Source: JBBQSU01 sp038234815 (GTDB taxonomy: Bacteria; Planctomycetota; Phycisphaerae; Tepidisphaerales; Tepidisphaeraceae). From it: a stretch of 32,238 nucleotides of DNA. The position numbers were made by a program, and so were the translations under genes. The DNA lies in assembly GCA_038234815.1 (NCBI GenBank), contig JBBQSU010000021.1:1-32238 (forward strand), written 5' to 3'. The notes below the pieces were generated by a model. That model did no database searches, was not told the origin of the DNA, and saw nothing but the letters and a program-made list of their open reading frames with translations. Each line of letters begins with the position of its first letter. Position 1 is the first letter of the stretch. Of this stretch, positions 18,201 through 25,715 are shown in pieces.

Positions 18201-19067
18201 GTATCGCTTGGAAAAATCCAGTTCGACATTGCACATACGCGCGATGCGCAGGGTGTTGGAAATCGCCTCGGGATAATCCGCCAGCGCGGCAGACATTTCC
18301 TGCGGGGTTTTCAGATACAATTCCGACGAATACTTCAGCCGGCTTTCGTCGTTAATCTGCTTGTTCATGCTGATGCAGCACAAGCAACCGTGCGGATGGT
18401 GATCGTCCTGATTGAGAAAATGCACGTCATTCGTGCCGACGATGCCCACACCCATTTTCCTGGCCAGATCGATCAACTCTGGATTGACCGCATCCTGCTC
18501 CGCGACGCCTTGCTTCTGCACCTCGATGAAAAACCGCTCGGGTCCAAAAATCTCCAGATACGTCTCGGCAATATGCCGGGCGGTCTTGGCGTCGCGTTTC
18601 ATAAACGCCTGGGCCATTTCCCCGCCCAGGCAGGCACTGGTGACGATCAACCCGCGATTGTGTTCCCGGAGAATCTCCTTGTCGATCCGCGGTTTGTAGT
18701 AAAAGCCCTCCCGATAGGCCCGGCTGGAAAGCTTGATGAGATTTTTGTACCCCTCCAGATCGGCCGCCAACAGCAGGAGATGAAACGCCGCCTCCCCGGC
18801 GCTGCCGGTCGGGGTTGATTTGTCCCCGCGATGCCCGGGGGCCATGTAGGCCTCCATCCCCAGGATCGGCTTAACGCCTACTTTCAGACACTCGCTGTAA
18901 AACTCCACCACACCGAACATGCACCCGTGATCGGTGATCGCCAGCGCCTCCATCCCGCTGGCATGAGCCTTCTTGGCCAGGGCCGCGGGCTTGCAGGCGC
19001 CATCCAGCATCGAATAGTGCGAATGAACATGAAGATGGACAAAACTGTTATCGGGCATACCCGTCAT
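15297..19067 (-). CDS. dnaE: DNA polymerase III alpha subunit DnaE
   Basis: 1256 residues, about 100 more than the E. coli enzyme. It is the replicative polymerase of the holoenzyme. The PHP domain begins at FVHLHVHSHYSMLDG (9-23) and includes ALAITDHGCMFG (41-52) and TNDVHFL (212-218). The polymerase palm has EMPDIDIDIC (439-448), giving catalytic Asp 442 and 444, and IITFGTLAAKAACKDVGRVL nearby. A helix-hairpin region (VRGVGEKAVETI), then an OB fold (VMIGAMINKVKKVI...AILTLEDLDGQ) and a C-terminal domain follow. An Ala/Thr/Ser/Pro-rich linker at about 308-333 between PHP and polymerase domains accounts for part of the extra length. The start could be ATG 19067 or 19058; neither has a strong ribosome binding site. 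The gene is divergent from purA. Confidence 0.98.
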   Translation of the reverse strand: MTGMPDNSFVHLHVHSHYSMLDGACKPAALAKKAHASGMEALAITDHGCMFGVVEFYSECLKVGVKPILGMEAYMAPGHRGDKSTPTGSAGEAAFHLLLLAADLEGYKNLIKLSSRAYREGFYYKPRIDKEILREHNRGLIVTSACLGGEMAQAFMKRDAKTARHIAETYLEIFGPERFFIEVQKQGVAEQDAVNPELIDLARKMGVGIVGTNDVHFLNQDDHHPHGCLCCISMNKQINDESRLKYSSELYLKTPQEMSAALADYPEAISNTLRIARMCNVELDFSKRYAPVYKVPKDKLRDTPHAQASVTTAKPESASTESATTPANAATPAVMKDDERYLRQLCEDGLVWRYGKMEVSPVVRQRLQYELSLICLKNFCSYFLIVWDFCNYARDNGIPVGARGSGVGTMVGYLLGLCNVDPIQYGLLFERFMDPSRNEMPDIDIDICQEGRQKVIEYVREKYGHVAQIITFGTLAAKAACKDVGRVLGVPLSEIDKLTKLIPGTPGMTLDKALDHVPDLRAMYKENPTITQVIDIAKRLEGLCRNSGVHAAGVIIADQPLDDVIPLCRDKDGNVLTQFEGPISEKCGLLKMDFLGLRTLTTLTRSIELVKRTKGLSIDIEKIDFADKKVLETFGRGETRGIFQFESGGMQDLLMRMQPDRLEDLIAANALYRPGPMELIPTYCNRKHAREPVPSIHPIMDAILKETYGIMVYQEQVMQIFNQLGGIELSNSYKLIKAISKKASETIAKFKPDFLKGTMNKGVSKQKAEEIFDHILKFGGYGFNKSHSTRYAIVAFQTAYMKTYHPVEYMSAVLTFEMGDTTKVVEYIDECRKLTGPDGTRGIKVLPPDVNVSDMDFTPSYVEKAGKGKRKVAAAKEGVIRFGLMAVRGVGEKAVETIIAERAKAGPFRSLYDFCERVDLRAVSRSTIEALVKCGAFSGAGEKRASLLHVLDRAVEMGQQAQSDRKSGQMAMFGAPAQAPVRAGISTGLPDIPELPKGELLKLEKELLGFYITSHPLTDHEDALLRYATSSTREAVACSEGTEVMIGAMINKVKKVITRNGKSAGKAMAILTLEDLDGQIDATMFAETFAEVTAKYPDAVAVESIVLVRGKVDKKRETPSLLVNEVIPIELAVDRLTTSIGIKLDKLTDAPADLEKVRSTLQGHKGTREVYIKVQAGQGQRVTLRLDRDLSVKPSKSLVDELEATVGAGRVELGGDGMKRRRRLQQQALFAEASAAVDPVGQTDVVAVMDQEMQQV

Positions 19068-19195
19068 TGAAGCACCCGAGTTGGCGAAAATAAAGCCGCT
19101 GCCGGTAAGTATTTCTTCTTCGGCGTGGCCCGTTCGGCCAGACGAGCGGCAAACCGAACGCCGGTGCGAAAAATACCTCTAAATAAGCCCCTTCC

Positions 19196-19222
19196 TTGAC
19201 ACTGGCCCGCGCGCTTTTTAAT
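19196..19222 (+). promoter_or_regulatory. Candidate purA promoter
   Basis: A perfect TTGACA (19196-19201) and TTTAAT (19217-19222) are separated by 15 bases, short of the ideal 17. It lies about 45 bases before the GTG start of purA and in the intergenic space shared with dnaE. Confidence 0.45.
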
Positions 19223-19267
19223 ACGGCTCATTGGAAAAGTTCTATTTATCGAAAGGGTGCGCTCATC

Positions 19268-20563
19268 GTGAACAGCTTTGTCGAAGGCAACGCTTGCGTG
19301 GTCGGTCTGCAATGGGGCGACGAGGGCAAGGGAAAGATCGTCGATTTCCTGTCCGAGCAGGCCGACGTGGTCGCCCGGTATTGTGGCGGGGCCAACGCCG
19401 GCCACACCGTGCGCATTGGAAAGGAAAAGTACGCAACGCACCTGCTGCCCGTCGGGGTTTTTCGGCCCGGCGTGATGAACCTGATCGGCAACGGCGTGGT
19501 GCTGGACCCGGTGGTGCTGTTCAATGAGATTGACGAGTTCACCGCCCGCGGGGTGAGCATCTCGCCGACCAACCTGCGTATCAGCTACAAGGCTCATGTG
19601 GTCATGCCCTGGCATTTTCTGGAGGACGGTGCCCGCGAGAGCAAGGCCGAGGCCGGCGCCATCGGCACGACCCGTCGCGGAATCGGCCCCACCTACGCCG
19701 ACAAAATGCACCGGACCGGCGCGATCCGCGTGGCCGATTTGCTCAACGAAGACCGTCTGCGCCAAAAAATCGACAGCGTTGTCGCCGATAAGAACCGGCA
19801 GTTTAGCGCGATGTTCGACAGCCCGCCGATGGACGCTTCGGCGATTTTCGAACAGTACCGCGACCTGGGTCGGCGCATCGGCCCGTTCGTGGATGACGTC
19901 GGCCACCTGCTGATTCAGGCCTACAAGGCCGGCAAGCGCGTCCTGTTCGAGGGCGCGCACGCGGCTTTGCTGGACATCGATCACGGTACGTTTCCTTATG
20001 TGACCAGTTCCAACTGCAGCGCCTTGGGATTGTTCACCGGCGCGGGCGTTCCGCCGCAGATGGTGAAGAATTTTATCGGAATTATGAAGGCCTATAGCAC
20101 GCGCGTGGGTGGCGGGCCATTTCCCACCGAGCAGGACAACGCCATCGGCAACACCATCAGAGAGCGTGGTAACGAATACGGCACGACGACGCGCCGCCCG
20201 CGCCGCTGTGGCTGGTTTGATGCCATGGCCGTCAAATACAGCGTCGAACTCTGCGGGATTACGTCCGTCTGCGTTACGCTGCTGGACGTGCTGAGCGGTC
20301 TCAAGCAATTGCAGGTCTGCGTGGGGTACAACCACAAGGGTACGCGGCTGGACTATTTCCGCGCGGACATGGACACGCTGGCCGAGGTTGAGCCGGTGTA
20401 CGAAACGCTCGCGGGGTGGTCGCAAGACATCAGCGCCTGCCGGGCATTTGCCGACCTGCCGACCGAAGCCCGGCAATACGTCCAGCGGCTCGAAAGCCTG
20501 ATCGGCGTCCCGATTCAAATGGTCAGCGTAGGCCCGGACCGCACGGCGACCCTGATGCGCTAG
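19268..20563 (+). CDS. purA: Adenylosuccinate synthetase PurA
   Basis: 431 residues, matching the family length of about 430. It couples IMP and aspartate with GTP to form adenylosuccinate, the first committed step from IMP to AMP, in the cytoplasm. The GTP-binding loop QWGDEGKGK (15-23) and GGANAGHTV (40-48), with the catalytic His, are intact, as are GTTRRGIGPTYADK and EGAHAALLDIDHGTFPYVTSS further on. The TTG at 19196 gives a longer frame but its first bases coincide with the candidate -35 box; the GTG at 19268 with AAAGGG upstream yields the expected N-terminus. It ends eight bases from the convergent FAD oxidoreductase gene. Confidence 0.97.
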   Translation: MNSFVEGNACVVGLQWGDEGKGKIVDFLSEQADVVARYCGGANAGHTVRIGKEKYATHLLPVGVFRPGVMNLIGNGVVLDPVVLFNEIDEFTARGVSISPTNLRISYKAHVVMPWHFLEDGARESKAEAGAIGTTRRGIGPTYADKMHRTGAIRVADLLNEDRLRQKIDSVVADKNRQFSAMFDSPPMDASAIFEQYRDLGRRIGPFVDDVGHLLIQAYKAGKRVLFEGAHAALLDIDHGTFPYVTSSNCSALGLFTGAGVPPQMVKNFIGIMKAYSTRVGGGPFPTEQDNAIGNTIRERGNEYGTTTRRPRRCGWFDAMAVKYSVELCGITSVCVTLLDVLSGLKQLQVCVGYNHKGTRLDYFRADMDTLAEVEPVYETLAGWSQDISACRAFADLPTEARQYVQRLESLIGVPIQMVSVGPDRTATLMR

Positions 20564-20571
20564 CCCGGCCG

Positions 20572-21915
20572 TCATATCATCACCGACTGCCCATCGGCCA
20601 ACATTTGCCGCAGGTTTCTCGTGTCGATCGTGCGCACGTCGCCGGTCGATTTCATCGCCAGCACCGCGGCCACGCCCGCCGCCTCGCCGGTCTGATTCAT
20701 GTTCACCATCACCCTTATCGCTGCGTGTGCCATTGCATCGGCATCGATCATGCGCCCGGCCACCAGCAGGTTGCGATAGGTTCCGGGCACCATGCTGCGA
20801 TAGGGAATTTGATAAAAGGTCGGATCGACCGCAACCGGCTGGCGCCACTGTGAAACTTCCGAAGGAAGACCCGGCCGAACCCACTCCTGCCGGCCATCGA
20901 GATACATGAAAGTGATGCCCGGCTTGTCCTGGTGATGCACGTCCACGCGGTAACTGCCATTGGCAATGGCGTCATCAAACCGCCGGCCGGTCAGCACATC
21001 AGTCCCGGTCAGTTGATACTGGCAGCGCACGTGGCGCGTCTCGCGGATGCCCACCCGTGCGGGCAATCCCTGCAGCGTGATGTTCTGCCCGGGAACGTAC
21101 TTACGAATCGTGTCCATGATCGCCCGCACCTGCCTGCGGCCTTCAATCTCCGCGCGGGTGAGGCCCTGGCTTTCGGCGCAGTTTTCGTGATAGACGCGCG
21201 TGCCCGCCAGCATATAACTGCCGGCTCCGGGCAGATCGGCACCCCAGGCAAAACCTTCGGGCAGATTGAATTCGCTGCCGTGTTTGCGAAACAGCTCGCT
21301 GAGATTGGTCCCGCGCACGCTATCCCACCCTGCGAACGTGGCGCAGGTGGTGGCCGGCTGAAAATGCCCGGCCTGATACGTCGGACTGCCCAGCCGTTGG
21401 CACACGTCGCCATCGCCGGTGGCGTCGATGAACATCTTTGCCCGGATCGCCTGCCGGCCGCTTTTCCCTTCGACGATAATTGCCTCGACCTGCTCGGCGC
21501 CCGCGATCGCGGCCACGAACATCGTGTGCAGCATGGGCGTGATCGCGCTCTCCTGCACCAGTTCATCCAGCTCGATCTGCATCTCCCAGGGATTAAACGC
21601 CCACGCCCAATGCGGGCTGCGGTCGCGCTCGGTGACGGAACCCCGCTTCTTCAGCCGCGCTATCAATTCCAGGGTCAGCCCGCCGATGATCTGCCGCTCG
21701 AACACCGTATCTTTTGGTGAATGCCAGACGTTCACCAGCGATAACGTCGCCACCCCGCCCAGCGCCCCGGCCTTTTCCACCAGCACCACCTTGGCCCCCA
21801 GGCGCGCGGCCCGAACCGCAGCAAAAACCCCCGTACAGCTTCCGCCCAAAACGCAAACGTCGCAGTCGGCGATGACGGGAATTTCTCTGGCCGATTCCTG
21901 TATCAATTGGCTCAT
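20572..21915 (-). CDS. FAD-dependent oxidoreductase (FAD_oxidored family)
   Basis: 447 residues. The dinucleotide-binding fold begins at CDVCVLGGSCTGVFAAVRAA (18-37); the usual GxGxxG is GGSCTG. VVLVEKAGALGG follows, and MFIDATGDGDVC is the second FAD-contact region. Near the C-terminus, LLVAGRMIDADAMAHAAIRV and TGEAAGVAA match the family of flavoproteins often encoded beside glycoside hydrolases in Planctomycetes and Bacteroidetes. The substrate is unknown; no signal peptide is evident. GGAG seven bases before the ATG sets the start. It follows hldE by 40 bases on the same strand and is probably cotranscribed, though a shared pathway is not evident. Confidence 0.85.
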   Translation of the reverse strand: MSQLIQESAREIPVIADCDVCVLGGSCTGVFAAVRAARLGAKVVLVEKAGALGGVATLSLVNVWHSPKDTVFERQIIGGLTLELIARLKKRGSVTERDRSPHWAWAFNPWEMQIELDELVQESAITPMLHTMFVAAIAGAEQVEAIIVEGKSGRQAIRAKMFIDATGDGDVCQRLGSPTYQAGHFQPATTCATFAGWDSVRGTNLSELFRKHGSEFNLPEGFAWGADLPGAGSYMLAGTRVYHENCAESQGLTRAEIEGRRQVRAIMDTIRKYVPGQNITLQGLPARVGIRETRHVRCQYQLTGTDVLTGRRFDDAIANGSYRVDVHHQDKPGITFMYLDGRQEWVRPGLPSEVSQWRQPVAVDPTFYQIPYRSMVPGTYRNLLVAGRMIDADAMAHAAIRVMVNMNQTGEAAGVAAVLAMKSTGDVRTIDTRNLRQMLADGQSVMI

Positions 21916-21955
21916 CCCTACACTCCAAAAATGGCCGAAGTATGGCCCGGACTGA

Positions 21956-23440
21956 CTATCTCTCGTGCGTCTCCAGAATCCGCCGGATCACGCTGGACGT
22001 ACTTTTTCCATCGATGAGTGGGGCCAGCCCCACCCTCCCGCCATGGCCTTCAACAAAATCCCAGCCCACCACGTCCTGTTTCTTGTAATCGGCACCTTTG
22101 ACCAGCACCTCGGGCTTGATCGCGCGGATCAGTTCGAGCGGGGTGTCCTCATCAAAGCGAATCAGGTAATCGATGCTTTGCAATTCCTCCAGCACGCCGA
22201 TCCGATCCGCCTCGCCGACGATCGGCCGGTTCGGGCCTTTCAGTCGGCTGATGCCCTGATCGGTATTCACGCCCACCACCAGCACGTCGCCCTGCCGGCG
22301 CGCCCACTGAAAGTATTTCACATGCCCCAGGTGGATCAGATCGAAACAGCCGTTGGTGAAAACGATTTTTCTGCCCTGCGCACGGTGGCGGGCCAACTCC
22401 AGCAGCAGATGCGTCAGCGAGCGTTCCTTCCCCGCATGTTCGGTCCCTTCGGTCATCAGGTCGTGAATGATCTCCTGCCGGGTGATGGGCACGCAGCCGA
22501 GCTTTTCCACTTCCAGCCCGGCGGCGACATTGGCCAGCGCCGCAGCGTCGTGCCAGTCGGCGCCGGCCGCGCGCGCCAGGCACAGCGTTGCCAGCACCAT
22601 GTCCCCGGCTCCGGTCGCATCGGCCACCTGACGCGGACGCGACGGCAGAAGTTGCCGCGCACCGTCGCGCGTTGCCAAAAAACACCCGCGGTCGTTCAGC
22701 GTGATCAGGACCGCTTCCACATCCAGCGACGTAAGCAGCCGCCCGGCGGCCCGTTCGCATTCCTCGCTCGTGCGCGCCGGCAACCCCGTCGCGCGCTCGG
22801 CCTCCGGGCGATTCAGCTTGATCGCAGTGGCACCGGCGTACTTGGCGTAGTCGTTCAGCCGCGCTGGATCGATCAGCACCGGCACGTTGCGCGCCCGGGC
22901 GATCTCGATCAGCCGCTGGCACACGCTCGCAGGCAACGCGCCTTTGTCATAGTCCTCCAGGCACAGCACGCTGCACCCGTCCAGAAATTTTTCCGCCCGG
23001 CTGACGATTTCCCGGCTTGATGGCTCGTCAAGCGGCCGCGATTCTTCCACGTCCAGGCGCAGCATCTGCTGATGCGATCGATCCTCACTTGATCCGAGCA
23101 GCCGCGTTTTCTCCACTGTCGGCCGACCCGGCACGCGTACCAGCCCCGAGGCATCGGCGCCAAGGGCAGCGACGTGGGCCCGAACCTTCTCCCCGCAGGC
23201 ATCATCCCCCACCACCCCCACCGCCCGCACCTTCGCGCCCAGCGTGGCCAGCCCCGCCAATACAAACCCCGCCCCGCCCAGCCGGTGCTCTTCCCTCGTA
23301 AATCGCAGCACCGGGATCGGCGCTTCCGGGCTGATGCGCTCCGTGCGGCCAAACAAGTACCGATCGAGCATGAAATCGCCGACCAGAACGATCGTGCTTT
23401 CCGCGAGCCGTTCGACCAGTTCAATCAATCGCGTAGACAT
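21956..23440 (-). CDS. hldE: Bifunctional heptose-7-phosphate kinase / heptose-1-phosphate adenylyltransferase HldE-like
   Basis: 494 residues, close to the E. coli HldE length of 477. The two domains make ADP-heptose for LPS core. The N-terminal PfkB-type kinase contains LVGDFMLDRYLFG (19-31), ISPEAPIPVL (36-45), IDPARLNDYAKYAGATAIKLN (190-210) and the ATP/catalytic loop DATGAGDMV (274-282). The C-terminal cytidylyltransferase-like domain has FTNGCFDLIHLGHVKY (361-376) with the nucleotide-binding HLGH, and LVVGVNTD. The usual GGAANVAxN of the kinase is here GGAGFVLAG (55-63), losing two conserved Asn, so the kinase substrate may be altered. The ATG at 23440 is used; the frame runs 152 codons upstream through the repeat region with no protein-like features. 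The FAD gene follows 40 bases downstream. Confidence 0.9.
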   Translation of the reverse strand: MSTRLIELVERLAESTIVLVGDFMLDRYLFGRTERISPEAPIPVLRFTREEHRLGGAGFVLAGLATLGAKVRAVGVVGDDACGEKVRAHVAALGADASGLVRVPGRPTVEKTRLLGSSEDRSHQQMLRLDVEESRPLDEPSSREIVSRAEKFLDGCSVLCLEDYDKGALPASVCQRLIEIARARNVPVLIDPARLNDYAKYAGATAIKLNRPEAERATGLPARTSEECERAAGRLLTSLDVEAVLITLNDRGCFLATRDGARQLLPSRPRQVADATGAGDMVLATLCLARAAGADWHDAAALANVAAGLEVEKLGCVPITRQEIIHDLMTEGTEHAGKERSLTHLLLELARHRAQGRKIVFTNGCFDLIHLGHVKYFQWARRQGDVLVVGVNTDQGISRLKGPNRPIVGEADRIGVLEELQSIDYLIRFDEDTPLELIRAIKPEVLVKGADYKKQDVVGWDFVEGHGGRVGLAPLIDGKSTSSVIRRILETHER

Positions 23441-23649
23441 GGGAACAATTGTAATCCATCGATTGAAACTATGCAGTGCCGACGCCCGGGCCGGCCCGGA
23501 GCACCTCCACCTACCCTGCCCGACGCCGCGCCCGGACCGGCCCGCGTGTCCCGGGACGGAGTTCTGGAAATGCAAGAAAGGTGATCTCTCGCCCTCGAGA
23601 ATCGATAACCTCTTGCAAAAGAGCAGGTTACGAAATTTGCCCTCCGCAA

Positions 23650-23693
23650 AAAGGGGGTCCAAAGGGGGTCCCGAAGAGGTCCCAATGGGGTCC
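23650..23693. repeat. Four 11-bp tandem repeats, GGGGTCC core
   Basis: Units AAAGGGGGTCC, AAAGGGGGTCC, CGAAGAGGTCC and CAATGGGGTCC follow each other with an exact 11-base period. The array is bracketed by CGCAAAA (23645-23651, overlapping the first unit) and TTTTGCG (23694-23700). The period is close to one helical turn, so each unit would face the same side of the DNA. Confidence 0.85.
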
Positions 23694-23732
23694 TTTTGCG
23701 TTTCCAAGAGTGTTTCGGCGGGATTCTGAACA

Positions 23733-23779
23733 GTGACGTCTGGGTCCGACATTTTCGATCGATCGAAACCCACAGTCAC
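23733..23779. repeat. Compound inverted repeat with 16-bp perfect palindrome
   Basis: The core TTTCGATCGATCGAAA (23753-23768) is a perfect palindrome. It is nested inside TGGGT/ACCCA (23741-23745 and 23768-23772) and GTGAC/GTCAC (23733-23737 and 23775-23779), so the whole segment could extrude as a cruciform or be bound by a symmetric regulator. Confidence 0.7.
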
Positions 23780-23938
23780 AGGTCCGGCTCCGACGGACGA
23801 TTGTCCGCGCCCGAATTCAACGTCGCGAGAGGAACCGCTCGCGCAAGCGCTGACGGCCGATTGGGCAATCACAGGAACCAATTGAGGGTTGGACATAACG
23901 ATAGTCCTCTACCCTATGGCACGGATTTGGCCCGAAGG

Positions 23939-23964
23939 TGCGCAAATTGGCGCCAATTCGCGCA
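23939..23964. repeat. 26-bp near-perfect palindrome
   Basis: TGCGCAAATTGGC and GCCAATTCGCGCA are reverse complements with one mismatch. The right-hand 14 bases (CGCCAATTCGCGCA) recur at 24065-24078, 114 bases away, giving two related sites flanking an A/T-rich stretch. Confidence 0.75.
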
Positions 23965-24010
23965 ACTTGGAGTGCCGCAAAATGGAATTAAACCACTGAC
24001 AACACAGGGT

Positions 24011-24080
24011 TTATAAAAATTTTATAATTTTTTTGAATAGGTCAAAACTTGGTGCGCTTTTTTTCGCCAATTCGCGCACC
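24011..24080. repeat. A/T-rich palindrome followed by GGTGCGC hairpin
   Basis: TTATAAAA-A-TTTTATAA (24011-24027) is a perfect 17-base inverted repeat and is followed by a run of T. GGTGCGC (24051-24057) and GCGCACC (24074-24080) then pair around a loop that includes the second copy of GCCAATTCGCGCA. Low melting energy suggests a promoter or protein-opened site. Confidence 0.6.
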
Positions 24081-24373
24081 ACTTTCCTACGCCCCCCATG
24101 GATCGACTCGCGCGGAAGGCTTGACTGACGAGCAGAATGAAAACGGTGGAAAAAAAGATTGATCCGAATCGTACAGATCAGCTCGCCCGCGGATACGGGC
24201 TACGCTGGAGATGGACAAAATAAACAATGACTCCGTAATGTCCGACGAGACGAAGCCGGTCGGATCGTATGTCTGGCCAAGCCTTTCTTAGTCCAAGCGC
24301 GCAGGGGTGGTAGCGCAGCCTGGTTTAGCCTGCATTGGCGGATCTATTTGGGTTCGATCTGCTGCGACTGTAT

Positions 24374-25060
24374 CTACTTCGACTCGATGCCGAGCAGTTC
24401 GATCTCAAAAATGAGGGTTGCGTTGGGTGGGATCGGCCCGCTGCCGCCGGGGCCGTAGCCGATTTCCGGGGGGACGACGAGCCGGGATTTTCCGCCGACT
24501 TTCATGAGCTGCAGGCCTTCCGTCCAGCCCTTAATTACCCCGCCAAGGGGAAACGTCACCGGCGCGCCGTGGTCCAGCGAGCTGTCAAACTTCGTGCCGT
24601 CAATCAGCAGGCCGGTGTAATGCACTTTCACCGTGTCAGTGGCTGTGGGCGCGGCGCCTTTGCCTTCTTCAATGGTTTCGATCTGCAATCCACTTGCGGT
24701 AGTTTTCACGCCGGCCTTCTGGCCGTTTTTGGCTCGATATTCAGCGCCCAGCTTGATGTTGCGCTCCCCTTCACCTTTGCGGGCTTCGGCAGCGTCGGTT
24801 TGCAGTTGCAGCATGGCGGCGGTGATATCGGCTTCGGAAACGGTCGATTCCTTGCCCGCCAGGCCGTCGCGCAGGCCCTGGATCAACTGCTCGACATTCA
24901 GCGCCACCGGCGAGGTCTTTATCTGCTTGCCCATGTCGAAGCCAATGCCATAGCTGGCATGATCGATATGCGCAGGCCGGGTGGCGGGCTGCGTGGCAGG
25001 CTCTTCGGCCCGTGCCAGTCCGGTGACACAGAGCATCAACATCAGCAAAACGTATTTCAT
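24374..25060 (-). CDS. Exported FKBP-type peptidyl-prolyl cis-trans isomerase (Mip/FklB-like)
   Basis: 228 residues. A signal peptide (MKYVLLMLMLCVTGLARA, 1-18) is followed by an EEPATQPATRPAHID spacer of the kind common in Phycisphaerae exported proteins. An FKBP N-terminal dimerisation domain (about 35-120; YGIGFDMGKQIK, VEQLIQGLRDGLAG) precedes the catalytic FKBP domain, with VKVHYTGLLIDGTKFDSS, VIKGWTEGLQLMKVGGKSRL and PPEIGYG. The active-site Tyr, Phe, Asp, Trp and Ile positions are kept. It should catalyse proline isomerisation in the periplasm. AAAGG seven bases before the ATG sets the start at 25060. It follows rpsG on the same strand after a strong hairpin, so it probably has its own promoter or is expressed by readthrough. 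Confidence 0.92.
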   Translation of the reverse strand: MKYVLLMLMLCVTGLARAEEPATQPATRPAHIDHASYGIGFDMGKQIKTSPVALNVEQLIQGLRDGLAGKESTVSEADITAAMLQLQTDAAEARKGEGERNIKLGAEYRAKNGQKAGVKTTASGLQIETIEEGKGAAPTATDTVKVHYTGLLIDGTKFDSSLDHGAPVTFPLGGVIKGWTEGLQLMKVGGKSRLVVPPEIGYGPGGSGPIPPNATLIFEIELLGIESK

Positions 25061-25112
25061 GGATGGGCCTTTCAATGTCAGGGAGGTCTAATAGCCACGG
25101 GTTAAAGCAATG

Positions 25113-25144
25113 GAGGCGCGATCGGTTTGTACGGATCGCGCCTC
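25113..25144 (-). terminator. Hairpin downstream of rpsG
   Basis: GAGGCGCGATC (25113-25123) and GATCGCGCCTC (25134-25144) form a perfect 11-bp stem with a 10-base loop, 26 bases past the rpsG stop. A U-tract is lacking. It separates the ribosomal genes from the FKBP gene. Confidence 0.65.
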
Positions 25145-25170
25145 GATTGAGATTCATTTCATAACGATGC

Positions 25171-25647
25171 TTACCAGGCGAAGTGGGCAAAGGCCTTGTT
25201 GGCGTCGGCCATGCGGTGCGTGTTTTCGCGGGTCTGCATGGCTTTGCCTTCCTTCTTAAAGGCGGCCAGCAATTCGTCGGCCAGGCGGTCGGACATGGGC
25301 CGGCCTCCACCGTCGCGGCAGGCTTGGAGCAGCCACCGGATGGCCAGGCTCTGCTGCCGGCGCTTGTTCACCTGCATCGGCACCTGATAGTTGGCCCCGC
25401 CCACGCGCTTCGACCGCACCTCAACATAAGGCTTGATGTTATTCAACGCGGTTTCAAAAAGTTCCAGTTGCGGAACTTCCTTCATCTTTTCCTTGCACTT
25501 GTCCAGCGCGTCATAAACGATCTTCTGGGCAACGGACTTCTTGCCGTCCCACATCAGACAGTTGATGAACTTACTGACCAGCTTGCTGTTGAAGCGGGCA
25601 TCAGCCTTAAGGATGTCTTCGCTTGCCGTGAATTTCTTGAACGCCAT
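25171..25647 (-). CDS. rpsG: 30S ribosomal protein S7
   Basis: 158 residues, normal length. S7 nucleates assembly of the 30S head by binding the 3' domain of 16S rRNA and touches the E-site tRNA. FNSKLVSKFINCLMWDGKK, ALNNIKPYVEVRSKRVGGAN and YQVPMQVNKRRQQSLAIRW are family signatures. AAAAGG eight bases before the ATG is the ribosome binding site. In most bacteria fusA follows in the str operon; here a hairpin and an FKBP gene follow instead. Confidence 0.98.
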   Translation of the reverse strand: MAFKKFTASEDILKADARFNSKLVSKFINCLMWDGKKSVAQKIVYDALDKCKEKMKEVPQLELFETALNNIKPYVEVRSKRVGGANYQVPMQVNKRRQQSLAIRWLLQACRDGGGRPMSDRLADELLAAFKKEGKAMQTRENTHRMADANKAFAHFAW

Positions 25648-25715
25648 TGCTTAAACCTTTTCAAAGTTTCAACACCACCAACGGGCGGTGCTTACTTCCC
25701 CCTGACAATTTTTGA

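Larger units (their letters stand above)
23441..24373. other. Long gene-poor region rich in repeats and palindromes
   Basis: 933 bases between hldE and the FKBP gene. The open frames here are artefacts of high GC or of tandem repeats and carry no recognised domains. The stretch holds four 11-bp tandem repeats, a compound palindrome, a 26-bp near-palindrome and an A/T-rich palindrome, each listed separately. A tRNA-like fragment lies near 24306-24365. It could contain the hldE promoter, a small RNA, or a protein-binding site array. No consensus DnaA boxes were seen, so an origin is not supported. Confidence 0.6.

Noticed and set aside
19064..20884. 606-codon minus-strand frame across purA
   Set aside because: Antisense to a complete purA and overlapping the FAD gene; composition is that of a shadow frame.
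21965..23020. Plus-strand frame of 351 codons opposite hldE
   Set aside because: Mirror of the real gene, lacks any motif.
23441..23896. N-terminal extension of hldE by 152 codons
   Set aside because: Runs through repeat and palindrome DNA with low-complexity content; the ATG at 23440 gives the family's expected length.
24137..24223. 28-residue plus-strand frame MKTVEKKIDPN...
   Set aside because: Weak ribosome binding site, no hydrophobic or domain signal, isolated; not distinguishable from chance.
23441..24373. Chromosomal replication origin
   Set aside because: Palindromes and A/T-rich sequence are present but no TTATCCACA-type DnaA boxes and no dnaA, dnaN or gidA nearby.
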